7,159 nt of DNA from Chitinophaga pinensis (GTDB lineage Bacteria; Bacteroidota; Bacteroidia; Chitinophagales; Chitinophagaceae): NCBI GenBank assembly GCA_943331145.2, contig CALQKL020000110.1:1-7159 (forward strand), written 5' to 3'. The notes beneath the pieces are model-generated. The model was not told the DNA's origin. It ran no database searches and saw nothing but the letters and a program-made list of their open reading frames with translations. This document shows positions 1 to 5,147 of this stretch, one piece after another (position 1 is the stretch's first letter; every line of letters begins with the position of its first letter). Position numbers and translations under genes: made by a program.

Positions 1-383
1 AAAAACCGAGCAATAGAGGTTAAAAAAAATATGGGAATCAGCAAGCTGAAAAATTCGAGATAATAAGAATTATTATTGTCGTGAGGGTTTTTCAAAATGA
101 AAAAAAACAATAAGAATAAACAGCCAATTAAACTTGCCAAAAACGTTTTAGAAAGTTCAGTTAATCTAGATTTGTGGTAAATGGAGTTGTAAAAACCACA
201 TAAAAAATATAACGTCAGCCAACTGGTTACGTATAAAATTCCACCAATATAAAAGCCCTGCGGAATTCTAAAATTGTAATGGTAAATTAAAGTGCGTAAA
301 TAATAAAAGCAAAGCCAAGTGAAACAACAGATCAACAGATCAGTTAAAATAATCCAAATGATATTGATTTTGGGTTGTTTCAT
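1..383 (-). CDS. Sugar transferase, N-terminal membrane part (partial, runs off left edge)
   Basis: The minus strand is open from an ATG at 383 to base 1, giving 127 residues without a stop. An in-frame TGA about 18 nt upstream of the ATG leaves only a TTG as an alternative start. The protein begins MKQPKINIIWIILTDLL and shows hydrophobic segments at about residues 8-29, 44-64, 82-97 and 110-124. A short basic loop after the second segment reads YNSIYHKSRLTELSKT. This helix pattern and the 'GFYNSIYHKSRLTEL' style loop match what I remember of the N-terminal half of Bacteroidota polyprenyl-phosphate glycosylphosphotransferases (WcaJ/bacterial sugar transferase group). Those enzymes transfer a sugar-1-phosphate from a nucleotide sugar to undecaprenyl phosphate to start capsule, exopolysaccharide or O-antigen synthesis at the inner membrane. 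The catalytic C-terminal domain lies outside the window, so the family call rests on the membrane part only. It follows the oxidoreductase gene by 92 bp on the same strand and may be co-transcribed with it. Confidence 0.72.
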   Translation of the reverse strand, partial: MKQPKINIIWIILTDLLICCFTWLCFYYLRTLIYHYNFRIPQGFYIGGILYVTSWLTLYFLCGFYNSIYHKSRLTELSKTFLASLIGCLFLLFFFILKNPHDNNNSYYLEFFSLLIPIFFLTSIARF

Positions 384-390
384 TTGCGAA

Positions 391-426
391 TTCAAAATTC
401 AAAGGTCAAAAGTGAAAAGTCGAAAA
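391..426. repeat. Degenerate 7-bp tandem repeat before the sugar-transferase start
   Basis: Five consecutive units can be read on the plus strand: TTCAAAA, TTCAAAG, GTCAAAA, GTGAAAA and GTCGAAAA. The last is 8 nt. The consensus is KTCAAAA, or TTTTGAM in the sense of the flanking minus-strand genes. The array ends 8 bp from the ATG of the sugar transferase, so it lies in the presumed 5' untranslated region. From memory, similar loose TTTTGAA/TTTTGAC arrays occur between genes in other Bacteroidota. I see no transposase or CRISPR character. Confidence 0.6.
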
Positions 427-475
427 TTATAAATAAGCCTTTTTTAATTTTTTCTTTTTAAATTTTACTTTGAAA

Positions 476-1444
476 TCAATGTTGTTTGCTGTTTATTTTT
501 TCTAGTATTAGATGTGCCACTTCCATTGCTCTGAAACCATCAATAATCGTTACAGGTGTTTCGTGGTTGTTTATGATTGCATTTTTGAAACATTCCAGTT
601 CCATTTTTATGGCATTTACCGCTTCAACTTTTGGGTTTGAAATTCCAATTGATTTTGTGCCATGATTGGTTTCTATATCGAAGCTAAAATCATTTTTATC
701 ATCGGGTTGATTGAGTCGAATGATTTCTGCTTTTTTATCCAAGAAGTCAATGCCAATATAAGCGTCCTTTTGAAACAATCTTATTTTACGCATTTTTTTA
801 AGTGAAATTCTACTGCTGGTAAGATTGGCTACACAACCATTATCAAACTCAATACGCACATTGGCTATATCTGGGGTTTCACTCATTACGGCTACACCGT
901 TAGCTGAAATATAACTTACATTGCTATTTACAAGGTGTAAAATGATATCAATATCGTGAATCATTAAATCTAAAACTACGCTAACGTCGGTACCGCGCGG
1001 ATTAAATTCGGCAAGGCGATGTACTTCAATAAACATGGGCTTTAGCGTGTAACCCTTCAATGCAAGAAAAGCTGGATTGAATCTTTCTACATGTCCAACT
1101 TGAAATTTAAGGTTTGATTCTTTTGCAAGTTTAACCAGTTCGCGTGCTTCTTCCATGGTGTTTGCCAATGGCTTCTCTACAAAAACATGCTTGCCTTTTC
1201 GAAGCGCCATTTTACACAATTCAAAATGATGAATCGTTGGCGCTACAATATCGACAGCGTCACAGACATCCATAAGTGCCGAGGGGTCTAAAAATCTTTT
1301 GAGCTGATAGGTGCCTTCAATAACTTTTGCATTTTCATCGTTGGGGTCAAAAAAACCAACCAATTCCACGCCTTCAATTTCTTTCCAATTGTTTAAGTGA
1401 AATTTCCCCAAGTGGCCAGTACCAAACACCGCAATTTTTAACAT
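476..1444 (-). CDS. Gfo/Idh/MocA family NAD(P)-dependent oxidoreductase
   Basis: A 322-residue cytosolic oxidoreductase. The N-terminal Rossmann fold opens with the dinucleotide motif GTGHLG (residues 8-13) and an acidic residue at the end of strand 2 (D33), which favours NAD over NADP. The family signature EKP is at 90-92, with K91 the usual catalytic lysine. The stretch VGHVERFNP (116-124) starts the C-terminal domain, and DLMIHDID (159-166) carries the conserved His/Asp of the active-site helix. Family members oxidise or reduce a sugar, often a nucleotide sugar. The VGHxERFNP form resembles the group that includes UDP-GlcNAc 3-dehydrogenases (GnnA-like), but substrate cannot be fixed from sequence alone. 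Length is normal and the gene looks intact. It lies 42 bp downstream of accA and 92 bp upstream of a sugar transferase, which fits a role in surface-sugar or lipid A precursor synthesis. No Shine-Dalgarno is visible, as is usual in this phylum. Confidence 0.88.
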   Translation of the reverse strand: MLKIAVFGTGHLGKFHLNNWKEIEGVELVGFFDPNDENAKVIEGTYQLKRFLDPSALMDVCDAVDIVAPTIHHFELCKMALRKGKHVFVEKPLANTMEEARELVKLAKESNLKFQVGHVERFNPAFLALKGYTLKPMFIEVHRLAEFNPRGTDVSVVLDLMIHDIDIILHLVNSNVSYISANGVAVMSETPDIANVRIEFDNGCVANLTSSRISLKKMRKIRLFQKDAYIGIDFLDKKAEIIRLNQPDDKNDFSFDIETNHGTKSIGISNPKVEAVNAIKMELECFKNAIINNHETPVTIIDGFRAMEVAHLILEKINSKQH

Positions 1445-1486
1445 GTATAAATTTTATGCTTCTAGATTTAATGATAGTAATTTTTA

Positions 1487-2464
1487 TTAAACAGTTTTCT
1501 CTTCCCAAAATCCCATTTTACCAAACTTCTCAATTCTTGTATTTACTCTTTCCTCTGCAGGAACTTTTTCCAGTTCGTTTATCATCGGAATTAAATAATC
1601 TTTTAGATTTTGTGCTGCTTGATCATAATCCCAATGCGCACCACCCAATGGTTCAGGAATAACTTGATCTACAAGTCCGAAGTTAAGCATATCGGTGCCG
1701 GTTAGACGAAGTTGATTGGCTGCGATTTCCTTTTTCTCCCATGTGCGCCATAAAATGCTGCTACAGCTTTCTGGAGAGATTACGGTGTACCAAGTATTTT
1801 CCATCATCACTACTTTATCGCCAACACCAATGCCCAATGCACCACCACTAGCACCTTCTCCTATAATAACACAAATCACAGGTACTTTTAGGGAAATCAT
1901 TTCGTAAATATTTCTGGCAATGGCTTCACCTTGCCCTCTTTCTTCGGCTTCAATTCCAGGATAAGCACCAGGCGTATCAATTAATGTAACGATTGGTTTA
2001 TTGAATTTCTCGGCAAGTTTCATCAAGCGAAGGGCTTTTCTATATCCTTCAGGATTAGCCATGCCAAAGTTTCTGATTTGTCGGGTTTTGGTATTGTTTC
2101 CTTTTTGTTGCCCGATAAACATAACTGTTTTGTCGCCCAATTGAGCAAAACCGCCAACCATGGCTTTGTCGTCTTTTACGTTTCTGTCACCATGAAGTTC
2201 AACAAAATTGGTGCACATTTTTTCAATATATTTCAATGTATAAGGGCGATCTGGATGTCGGCTCAATTGAACGCGATGCCATGGCGTAAGGGAATCTGTA
2301 ATTTCTTTTTTAACGAGTTCAATTTTATGTTCTAAAGCCGAAATCGATGATGACATATCTGTTTGGGATTGCTCCTGGGTAGTTTGTAATTGTTCGATTT
2401 GATCATAAAGATCTTTAACGGGTTTTTCAAACTCGAGGTATTGTCTGTTTTTTAATTGAGGCAT
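1487..2464 (-). CDS. accA: Acetyl-CoA carboxylase carboxyltransferase subunit alpha
   Basis: A 325-residue AccA, close to the 319 residues of the E. coli protein. With AccD it forms the carboxyltransferase that moves CO2 from biotinyl-AccB to acetyl-CoA, giving malonyl-CoA for fatty-acid synthesis in the cytosol. The N-terminal helical region (about 1-57) contains a probable coiled coil. The characteristic WHRVQLSRHPDRPYTLKY follows (62-79). The crotonase-like core shows FVELHGDR (87-94), DTPGAYPGIEAEERGQGEA (163-181) and GEGASGGALGIGVGD (202-216), which hold the CoA/carboxybiotin site glycines, then PEPLGGAHWD near the C-terminus. The start MPQLKNRQYLEFEKP is the usual AccA beginning. The gene is divergent from tRNA-Asp and heads a run of three minus-strand genes. 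The intergenic region carries no perfect TAnnTTTG on this strand, so its promoter is not identified. Confidence 0.97.
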   Translation of the reverse strand: MPQLKNRQYLEFEKPVKDLYDQIEQLQTTQEQSQTDMSSSISALEHKIELVKKEITDSLTPWHRVQLSRHPDRPYTLKYIEKMCTNFVELHGDRNVKDDKAMVGGFAQLGDKTVMFIGQQKGNNTKTRQIRNFGMANPEGYRKALRLMKLAEKFNKPIVTLIDTPGAYPGIEAEERGQGEAIARNIYEMISLKVPVICVIIGEGASGGALGIGVGDKVVMMENTWYTVISPESCSSILWRTWEKKEIAANQLRLTGTDMLNFGLVDQVIPEPLGGAHWDYDQAAQNLKDYLIPMINELEKVPAEERVNTRIEKFGKMGFWEEKTV

Positions 2465-2544
2465 ATTTTAAAAGTATTCGTTTAACAAGTATTAGTTTGG
2501 CAAGTTACTTGTAAAATTAAGTGATACAATTTTTTTTAAAAATT

Positions 2545-2577
2545 TTTGTTTTTAAAAAACAAAACTCCTTATCTTTG
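2545..2577 (+). promoter_or_regulatory. Bacteroidota-type promoter of tRNA-Asp
   Basis: A TTTG at 2545-2548 serves as the -33 element and TATCTTTG at 2570-2577 matches the TAnnTTTG -7 consensus exactly, with a 21-nt spacer. The mature tRNA starts 45 nt further on. The spacer is A/T tracts forming an inverted repeat (2544-2564), and more T/A tracts lie just upstream. Confidence 0.75.
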
Positions 2578-2622
2578 CAATCCTTTAAAAAGCGAATAAA
2601 ATTGTTATTAAAGTGGTATTAA

Positions 2623-2696
2623 GGAGCGGTAGTTCAGTTGGTTAGAATGCTGCCCTGTCACGGCAGAGGTCGCGGGTTCGAGTCCCGTCCGCTCCG
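2623..2696 (+). tRNA. tRNA-Asp (anticodon GTC)
   Basis: The 74-nt sequence folds into a full cloverleaf. The acceptor stem is GGAGCGG (2623-2629) with CCGCTCC (2689-2695), all Watson-Crick pairs. The anticodon stem is CTGCC (2650-2654) with GGCAG (2662-2666), around the loop CTGTCAC with GTC at 2657-2659. The T arm closes the TTCGAGT loop (2677-2683). The discriminator base is G2696, the identity base expected for tRNA-Asp. The 3' CCA is not encoded (next bases CAA), so it must be added by the CCA-adding enzyme. It decodes GAC/GAU and has its own promoter and terminator. Confidence 0.98.
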
Positions 2697-2711
2697 CAAC
2701 CAACAAAAATC

Positions 2712-2753
2712 ACGCCTTGTAAATGAATAATTTACGAGGCGTTTTTATTTTTT
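2712..2753 (+). terminator. Intrinsic terminator after tRNA-Asp
   Basis: The arms 2712-2724 and 2730-2742 form a 13-bp stem with one G-U wobble around the loop GAATA. A T-rich run (TTTTTATTTTTT, 2742-2753) follows. It lies 16 nt after the tRNA and is a textbook Rho-independent terminator. Confidence 0.92.
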
Positions 2754-2822
2754 GGGGACCATGATGGATAGTTTTTATGTAGCTCATTTGTAACGCTTAT
2801 AATTTTCAATTCAAATTAATGA

Positions 2823-2842
2823 TACATTTAATATCAAATGTA
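2823..2842. promoter_or_regulatory. 20-bp dyad upstream of the DUF2490 gene, possible operator
   Basis: TACATTT (2823-2829) and AAATGTA (2836-2842) are perfect 7-bp inverted arms separated by AATATC. The centre is about 50 bp before the start codon at 2883, a position where a dimeric regulator could act. The left arm overlaps TACATTTA, one base off the -7 consensus TAnnTTTG, but I find no well-spaced -33 element. No T-run follows, so it is not a terminator. In an AT-rich spacer such a dyad could also arise by chance. Confidence 0.35.
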
Positions 2843-2882
2843 ATGTCTGTGGTATTTTAAATTAAAAAATCGATATAATTAT

Positions 2883-3641
2883 ATGGGAATTAAGGCATTT
2901 TTGGTAATTAGCAATTTGGTTTTATTTCATTTCTGCAACGCACAGCAAAAAAGATTGAAAGACAACAATAGTATTGGATGGTATAATATTTTTACAACCA
3001 CTAAATTAAATTCTAAATGGAGCATTCATGCCGAATTTCAATTCAGAAGAGTTGATTTTGCAAAAAATGGGCAACAGAATTTATTTAGAACCGGCATCAA
3101 TTTTCAGCCAGATAAATCCATTTTGTTCAGATTGGGCTATGCAAATGTAGAAACATTTTCTTATGGGGATTATCCAATAAATGCTTTGGGTAAACAATTT
3201 ACAGAACATCGCATATTTGAAATGATAAGCATACAGAATAAGTTTCATTCAGCAGATTTATCGAATCGATTTATGCTAGAACAACGTTTTAATGGGAAAT
3301 ACTCAAGTGCTGACCTAACAAAAGAAGATGAATATGTATTTTTAAATCGGATTAGATATATGTTTAGACTTCAAATCCCAATTGGCTGTACTAAATCTCA
3401 AGTGAAAAAGCCGTACATAGGTTTTTATGATGAGGTGTTTTTAGGTTTTGGGAAAAATGTAGGGGAAAATATTTTTGATCAAAATAGGATAGGGGCTTTG
3501 TTGGGATACAAGTTAAATGAAACTGCAAAGTTTGAATTGGGATATTTAAATCAAATTGTGCAATTAAGCAGGGAGATTGACAGTAAAAATGTGTTTCAAT
3601 ATAATAGTGGCTTATTGGCCAATATATTTTTAAATTTTTAA
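2883..3641 (+). CDS. DUF2490 domain outer-membrane protein
   Basis: A 252-residue protein with an N-terminal signal peptide: a short basic start, a hydrophobic stretch at 5-17, and a likely SPase I site after CNA (residue 20) before QQ. The rest alternates hydrophobic and polar residues, and it ends in an aromatic residue (NIFLNF), as expected for an outer-membrane beta-barrel. Recognisable DUF2490 stretches are SIGWYNIF near the N-terminus, FRTGINF and FRLGYANVETF, FTEHRIFEM, NRFMLEQR, EDEYVFLNRIRYMFRL, and YDEVFLGFGKN with FDQNRIGALLGY towards the end. The molecular function of this family is not known to me; it is common in Bacteroidota and presumed to sit in the outer membrane. The gene stands alone between two tRNA units, with its own presumed promoter region in 2754-2882 and no Shine-Dalgarno. 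Length and frame look intact. Confidence 0.93.
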   Translation: MGIKAFLVISNLVLFHFCNAQQKRLKDNNSIGWYNIFTTTKLNSKWSIHAEFQFRRVDFAKNGQQNLFRTGINFQPDKSILFRLGYANVETFSYGDYPINALGKQFTEHRIFEMISIQNKFHSADLSNRFMLEQRFNGKYSSADLTKEDEYVFLNRIRYMFRLQIPIGCTKSQVKKPYIGFYDEVFLGFGKNVGENIFDQNRIGALLGYKLNETAKFELGYLNQIVQLSREIDSKNVFQYNSGLLANIFLNF

Positions 3642-3734
3642 AGCTAAATAACATCAGAAAATTCTAATCTAATGAATAGTCTGCTTAAGGTAATTCAAGA
3701 GATTTTATCTTTTTTACGATTATTTTAAAATTAG

Positions 3735-3766
3735 TTTGGTTGAAAAGTATATCAATCATATATTTG
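3735..3766 (+). promoter_or_regulatory. Bacteroidota-type promoter of tRNA-Glu
   Basis: TTTG at 3735-3738 (-33) and TATATTTG at 3759-3766 (an exact TAnnTTTG -7 element) are separated by 20 nt, the preferred spacing. The mature tRNA begins 17 nt after the -7 element, leaving a leader of roughly 10 nt. Confidence 0.78.
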
Positions 3767-3783
3767 CACTCCCGAAATCAAAT

Positions 3784-3855
3784 GCCGCGTTGGTCAAGAG
3801 GTTAAGACGCCTCCCTTTCACGGAGGAATCACGGGTTCGAGTCCCGTACGTGGTA
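3784..3855 (+). tRNA. tRNA-Glu (anticodon TTC)
   Basis: A 72-nt cloverleaf. The acceptor stem is GCCGCGT (3784-3790) with ACGTGGT (3848-3854), in which the first pair is G-U and the fourth is also G-U. The anticodon stem is CCTCC (3810-3814) with GGAGG (3822-3826), around the loop CTTTCAC with TTC at 3817-3819. The T arm is ACGGG/CCCGT around TTCGAGT. The discriminator is A3855 and CCA is not encoded (CAA follows). It reads GAA/GAG. The minus strand across it is open but is only the antisense of the tRNA, so I do not call a protein there. Confidence 0.96.
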
Positions 3856-3856
3856 C

Positions 3857-3910
3857 AAAAAGTCAGAACGAGAATGAAAGCGAGAGCGGTCATGGAGTTC
3901 TGACTTTTTT
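3857..3910 (+). terminator. Long-loop terminator after tRNA-Glu
   Basis: Arms 3857-3869 (AAAAAGTCAGAAC) and 3897-3909 (GTTCTGACTTTTT) pair perfectly over 13 bp, ending in a T run at 3905-3910. The loop is 27 nt, longer than usual. It starts one base after the tRNA, so it most likely ends the tRNA transcript. The loop segment 3871-3883 is also complementary (12 of 13) to 3913-3925 downstream, so a competing structure is possible. Confidence 0.75.
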
Positions 3911-4035
3911 CTTCGCTCTCATTCTGTTTCCCGCACTGATTTACATTTCTTCTTTTTAATACTTTCCGCTCACTAGTAAAATTGTATAAAGATTTTTCAA
4001 AATCAAAATTTCCATCAAATACAATTAAAAACAAA

Positions 4036-4043
4036 TAAATTTG
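4036..4043 (+). promoter_or_regulatory. -7 promoter element before the 53-residue membrane protein
   Basis: TAAATTTG matches the Bacteroidota TAnnTTTG -7 consensus exactly and ends 23 nt before the ATG at 4067, implying a leader of about 15-20 nt. There is no good TTG at the -33 position (only a TTTCC-like stretch near 4009-4013), so the call is tentative. Confidence 0.42.
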
Positions 4044-4066
4044 ATTTTAATAAATTCGAATTGTTT

Positions 4067-4228
4067 ATGCAGTTTATTTTTGTAATTATTCTTATTGCTT
4101 TTTTAATTGGGCTATTGTCTAGAAACAAAGGGGATGGGTTTTTAGATACACTTAGTTCGGGTTGCGGTACTTTAATAACCATTATTGTTATTCTCGTGAT
4201 TATTTTTATCTATTTGGCGTCGAAGTAA
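4067..4228 (+). CDS. Small two-helix membrane protein, 53 residues
   Basis: An ATG at 4067 opens a 53-codon frame ending in TAA at 4226-4228. Residues 2-18 (QFIFVIILIAFLIGLLS) form one hydrophobic helix. Residues 19-34 form a short polar/glycine-rich turn (RNKGDGFLDTLSSGCG). Residues 35-50 (TLITIIVILVIIFIYL) form a second helix, followed by ASK. A clean helix-turn-helix hairpin with charged residues only in the loop and tail is unlikely by chance, and a promoter-like -7 element sits 23 nt upstream. The basic RNK just after helix 1 suggests the loop faces the cytoplasm, with both termini outside. I do not recognise a named family or function. It stands alone between the tRNA-Glu unit and the L,D-transpeptidase gene, 157 bp before the latter. 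Confidence 0.7.
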   Translation: MQFIFVIILIAFLIGLLSRNKGDGFLDTLSSGCGTLITIIVILVIIFIYLASK

Positions 4229-4385
4229 AAAATACGCTTCTTTATTTAACCAACATTATTTTAAGGGTTTTCTAATTTGCAAATGCCTAACAGTATTAAT
4301 CTAAAAATTTATTTAAATTGACTTCAATTAACACTGTATTTTGAAATTTGATTTTATCATTGTCTAAACTAAATTCGAAAATTAA

Positions 4386-4907
4386 ATGACAAATCGAAAA
4401 AAAATATCACTTGCCATATTTCTAATAATTTTCGGATTAATTGTTTATTACTTTTTTCCAGAAAAGAAACTTCCACCCAATATTCAAATTAACAAATTGG
4501 TTGTTTTTAAATCTAAAAGACAAATGTTGGCATATTCAGATGGCGCCTTAATTAAAACTTATAAAATTTCATTAGGTAAAGCGCCAATTGGACATAAAGA
4601 ATTTAAAGGGGATAAAAAAACTCCTGAAGGCAATTATATAATTGATGACAAAAATTCAAACAGTGATTTCCATAAAAACCTAGGTATTTCTTATCCCAAT
4701 AAAACAGATAAAGCAAATGCTAATCGAATTAGAAAGGAAGCTGGTGATGATGTGAAAATTCACGGGCTTCTAAATGGATTGGGATTTATTGGTAAATTTC
4801 ATCGTTGGTTTGATTGGACATCGGGCTGTATAGCAGTGACCGACGAAGAAATAGATGAACTTTATAATGCTGTAAAAATAAATACACAAATTGAGATTAA
4901 TCCGTGA
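4386..4907 (+). CDS. L,D-transpeptidase (YkuD-fold) family protein, YafK-like, membrane-anchored
   Basis: A 173-residue protein with an uncleaved-looking N-terminal membrane anchor: basic TNRKK, then a hydrophobic stretch at about 8-24 ending in FFPEKK. A small YkuD catalytic domain follows (about 35-172). Its marks are VVFKSKRQMLAY (39-50), SLGKAPIGHKEFKGDKKTPEG (62-82), where the conserved G-D-x-x-T-P-E-G occurs, IHG (125-127, catalytic-site H126), a second conserved His in KFHR (H139), and DWTSGCIAV (143-151) with nucleophile C148. Enzymes of this fold cut and reform L,D-peptide bonds in the peptidoglycan stem; the DWTxGCIAV ending is that of the COG3034/YafK-like branch. E. coli YafK (DpaA) cleaves the bond between Braun lipoprotein and peptidoglycan, so hydrolase rather than 3-3 cross-linking activity is possible. 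The domain would lie in the periplasm. It converges with a lipoprotein and a DUF5715 gene. No Shine-Dalgarno is seen. Confidence 0.9.
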   Translation: MTNRKKISLAIFLIIFGLIVYYFFPEKKLPPNIQINKLVVFKSKRQMLAYSDGALIKTYKISLGKAPIGHKEFKGDKKTPEGNYIIDDKNSNSDFHKNLGISYPNKTDKANANRIRKEAGDDVKIHGLLNGLGFIGKFHRWFDWTSGCIAVTDEEIDELYNAVKINTQIEINP

Positions 4908-4969
4908 CACTGTATGCTGGATGTAGACATTGTTTCATCATAAATCGTTCTCCATTTTTAAAATTACAA

Positions 4970-5098
4970 TTAACTATCTGAATACCTCATTGCTTTTCTA
5001 ATTTGCCTTTTTGGAATGTGCTTTCTTATTCTTCTATAAGGGTCACAACTGCTTAATAAGCCCATGAATACCAAAAATAATAGGATTTTTAATTTCAT
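4970..5098 (-). CDS. Small cationic lipoprotein, 42 residues
   Basis: On the minus strand an ATG at 5098-5096 starts 42 codons ending in TAA at 4972-4970. The N-terminus MKLKILLFLVFMGLLSSC is a textbook lipoprotein signal: two lysines, a hydrophobic core, and the lipobox LSSC with C18 as the lipidated cysteine. The mature part is 25 residues (CDPYRRIRKH at its start, RKAMRYSDS at its end). It holds nine Lys/Arg, one His and only two Asp, so it is strongly positive and could form a short amphipathic helix lying on the membrane. The frame lies 49 bp downstream of the DUF5715 gene on the same strand, probably in one transcript, with its stop 62 bp from the end of the convergent L,D-transpeptidase gene. 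It has no C-terminal lysine, so a Braun-lipoprotein-like link to peptidoglycan is not suggested. I recognise no family. The clean lipobox makes a real gene likely despite the size. Confidence 0.75.
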   Translation of the reverse strand: MKLKILLFLVFMGLLSSCDPYRRIRKHIPKRQIRKAMRYSDS

Positions 5099-5147
5099 CA
5101 ACTTTTTTTGTTTCGATTTTATATTGTTGATTAATTACGGAGATTGT

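Noticed and set aside
1327..2335. Plus-strand frames of 63-111 codons opposite accA and the oxidoreductase
   Set aside because: They are antisense shadows of well-supported coding regions and have no recognisable protein character.
2501..2511. CAAGT-T-ACTTG dyad upstream of accA
   Set aside because: Only 5-bp arms in an AT-rich spacer, not placed against a recognisable promoter, so it is likely chance.
3391..3654. Minus-strand 87-codon frame opposite the DUF2490 gene
   Set aside because: Antisense of a confidently recognised gene, with no domain or plausible start context.
3672..3728. 18-codon plus-strand frame MNSLLKVIQEILSFLRLF
   Set aside because: Too short to support, with no promoter before it and no recognisable motif.
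2673..3847. 16-bp direct repeat CGGGTTCGAGTCCCGT flanking the DUF2490 gene (2673-2688 and 3832-3847), considered as attachment sites
   Set aside because: It is the conserved T-arm shared by the two tRNAs. No integrase is present, and the enclosed gene is a normal chromosomal one.
3756..4034. Minus-strand 92-codon frame across tRNA-Glu
   Set aside because: Its middle (GTRTRDSSVKGRRLNLLTNAA) is just the antisense translation of the tRNA, a familiar false protein. No signal or domain is present.
3999..4048. AAAATCAAA / TTTGATTTT inverted repeat before the 53-residue protein gene
   Set aside because: Low-complexity A/T arms 32 nt apart with no G/C-rich core. It overlaps the candidate -7 element but is weak as a structure.
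4217..4250. Possible hairpin GAAG...CTTC followed by TTTATTT after the 53-residue protein gene
   Set aside because: Only 4 bp of stem, too weak to call a terminator.
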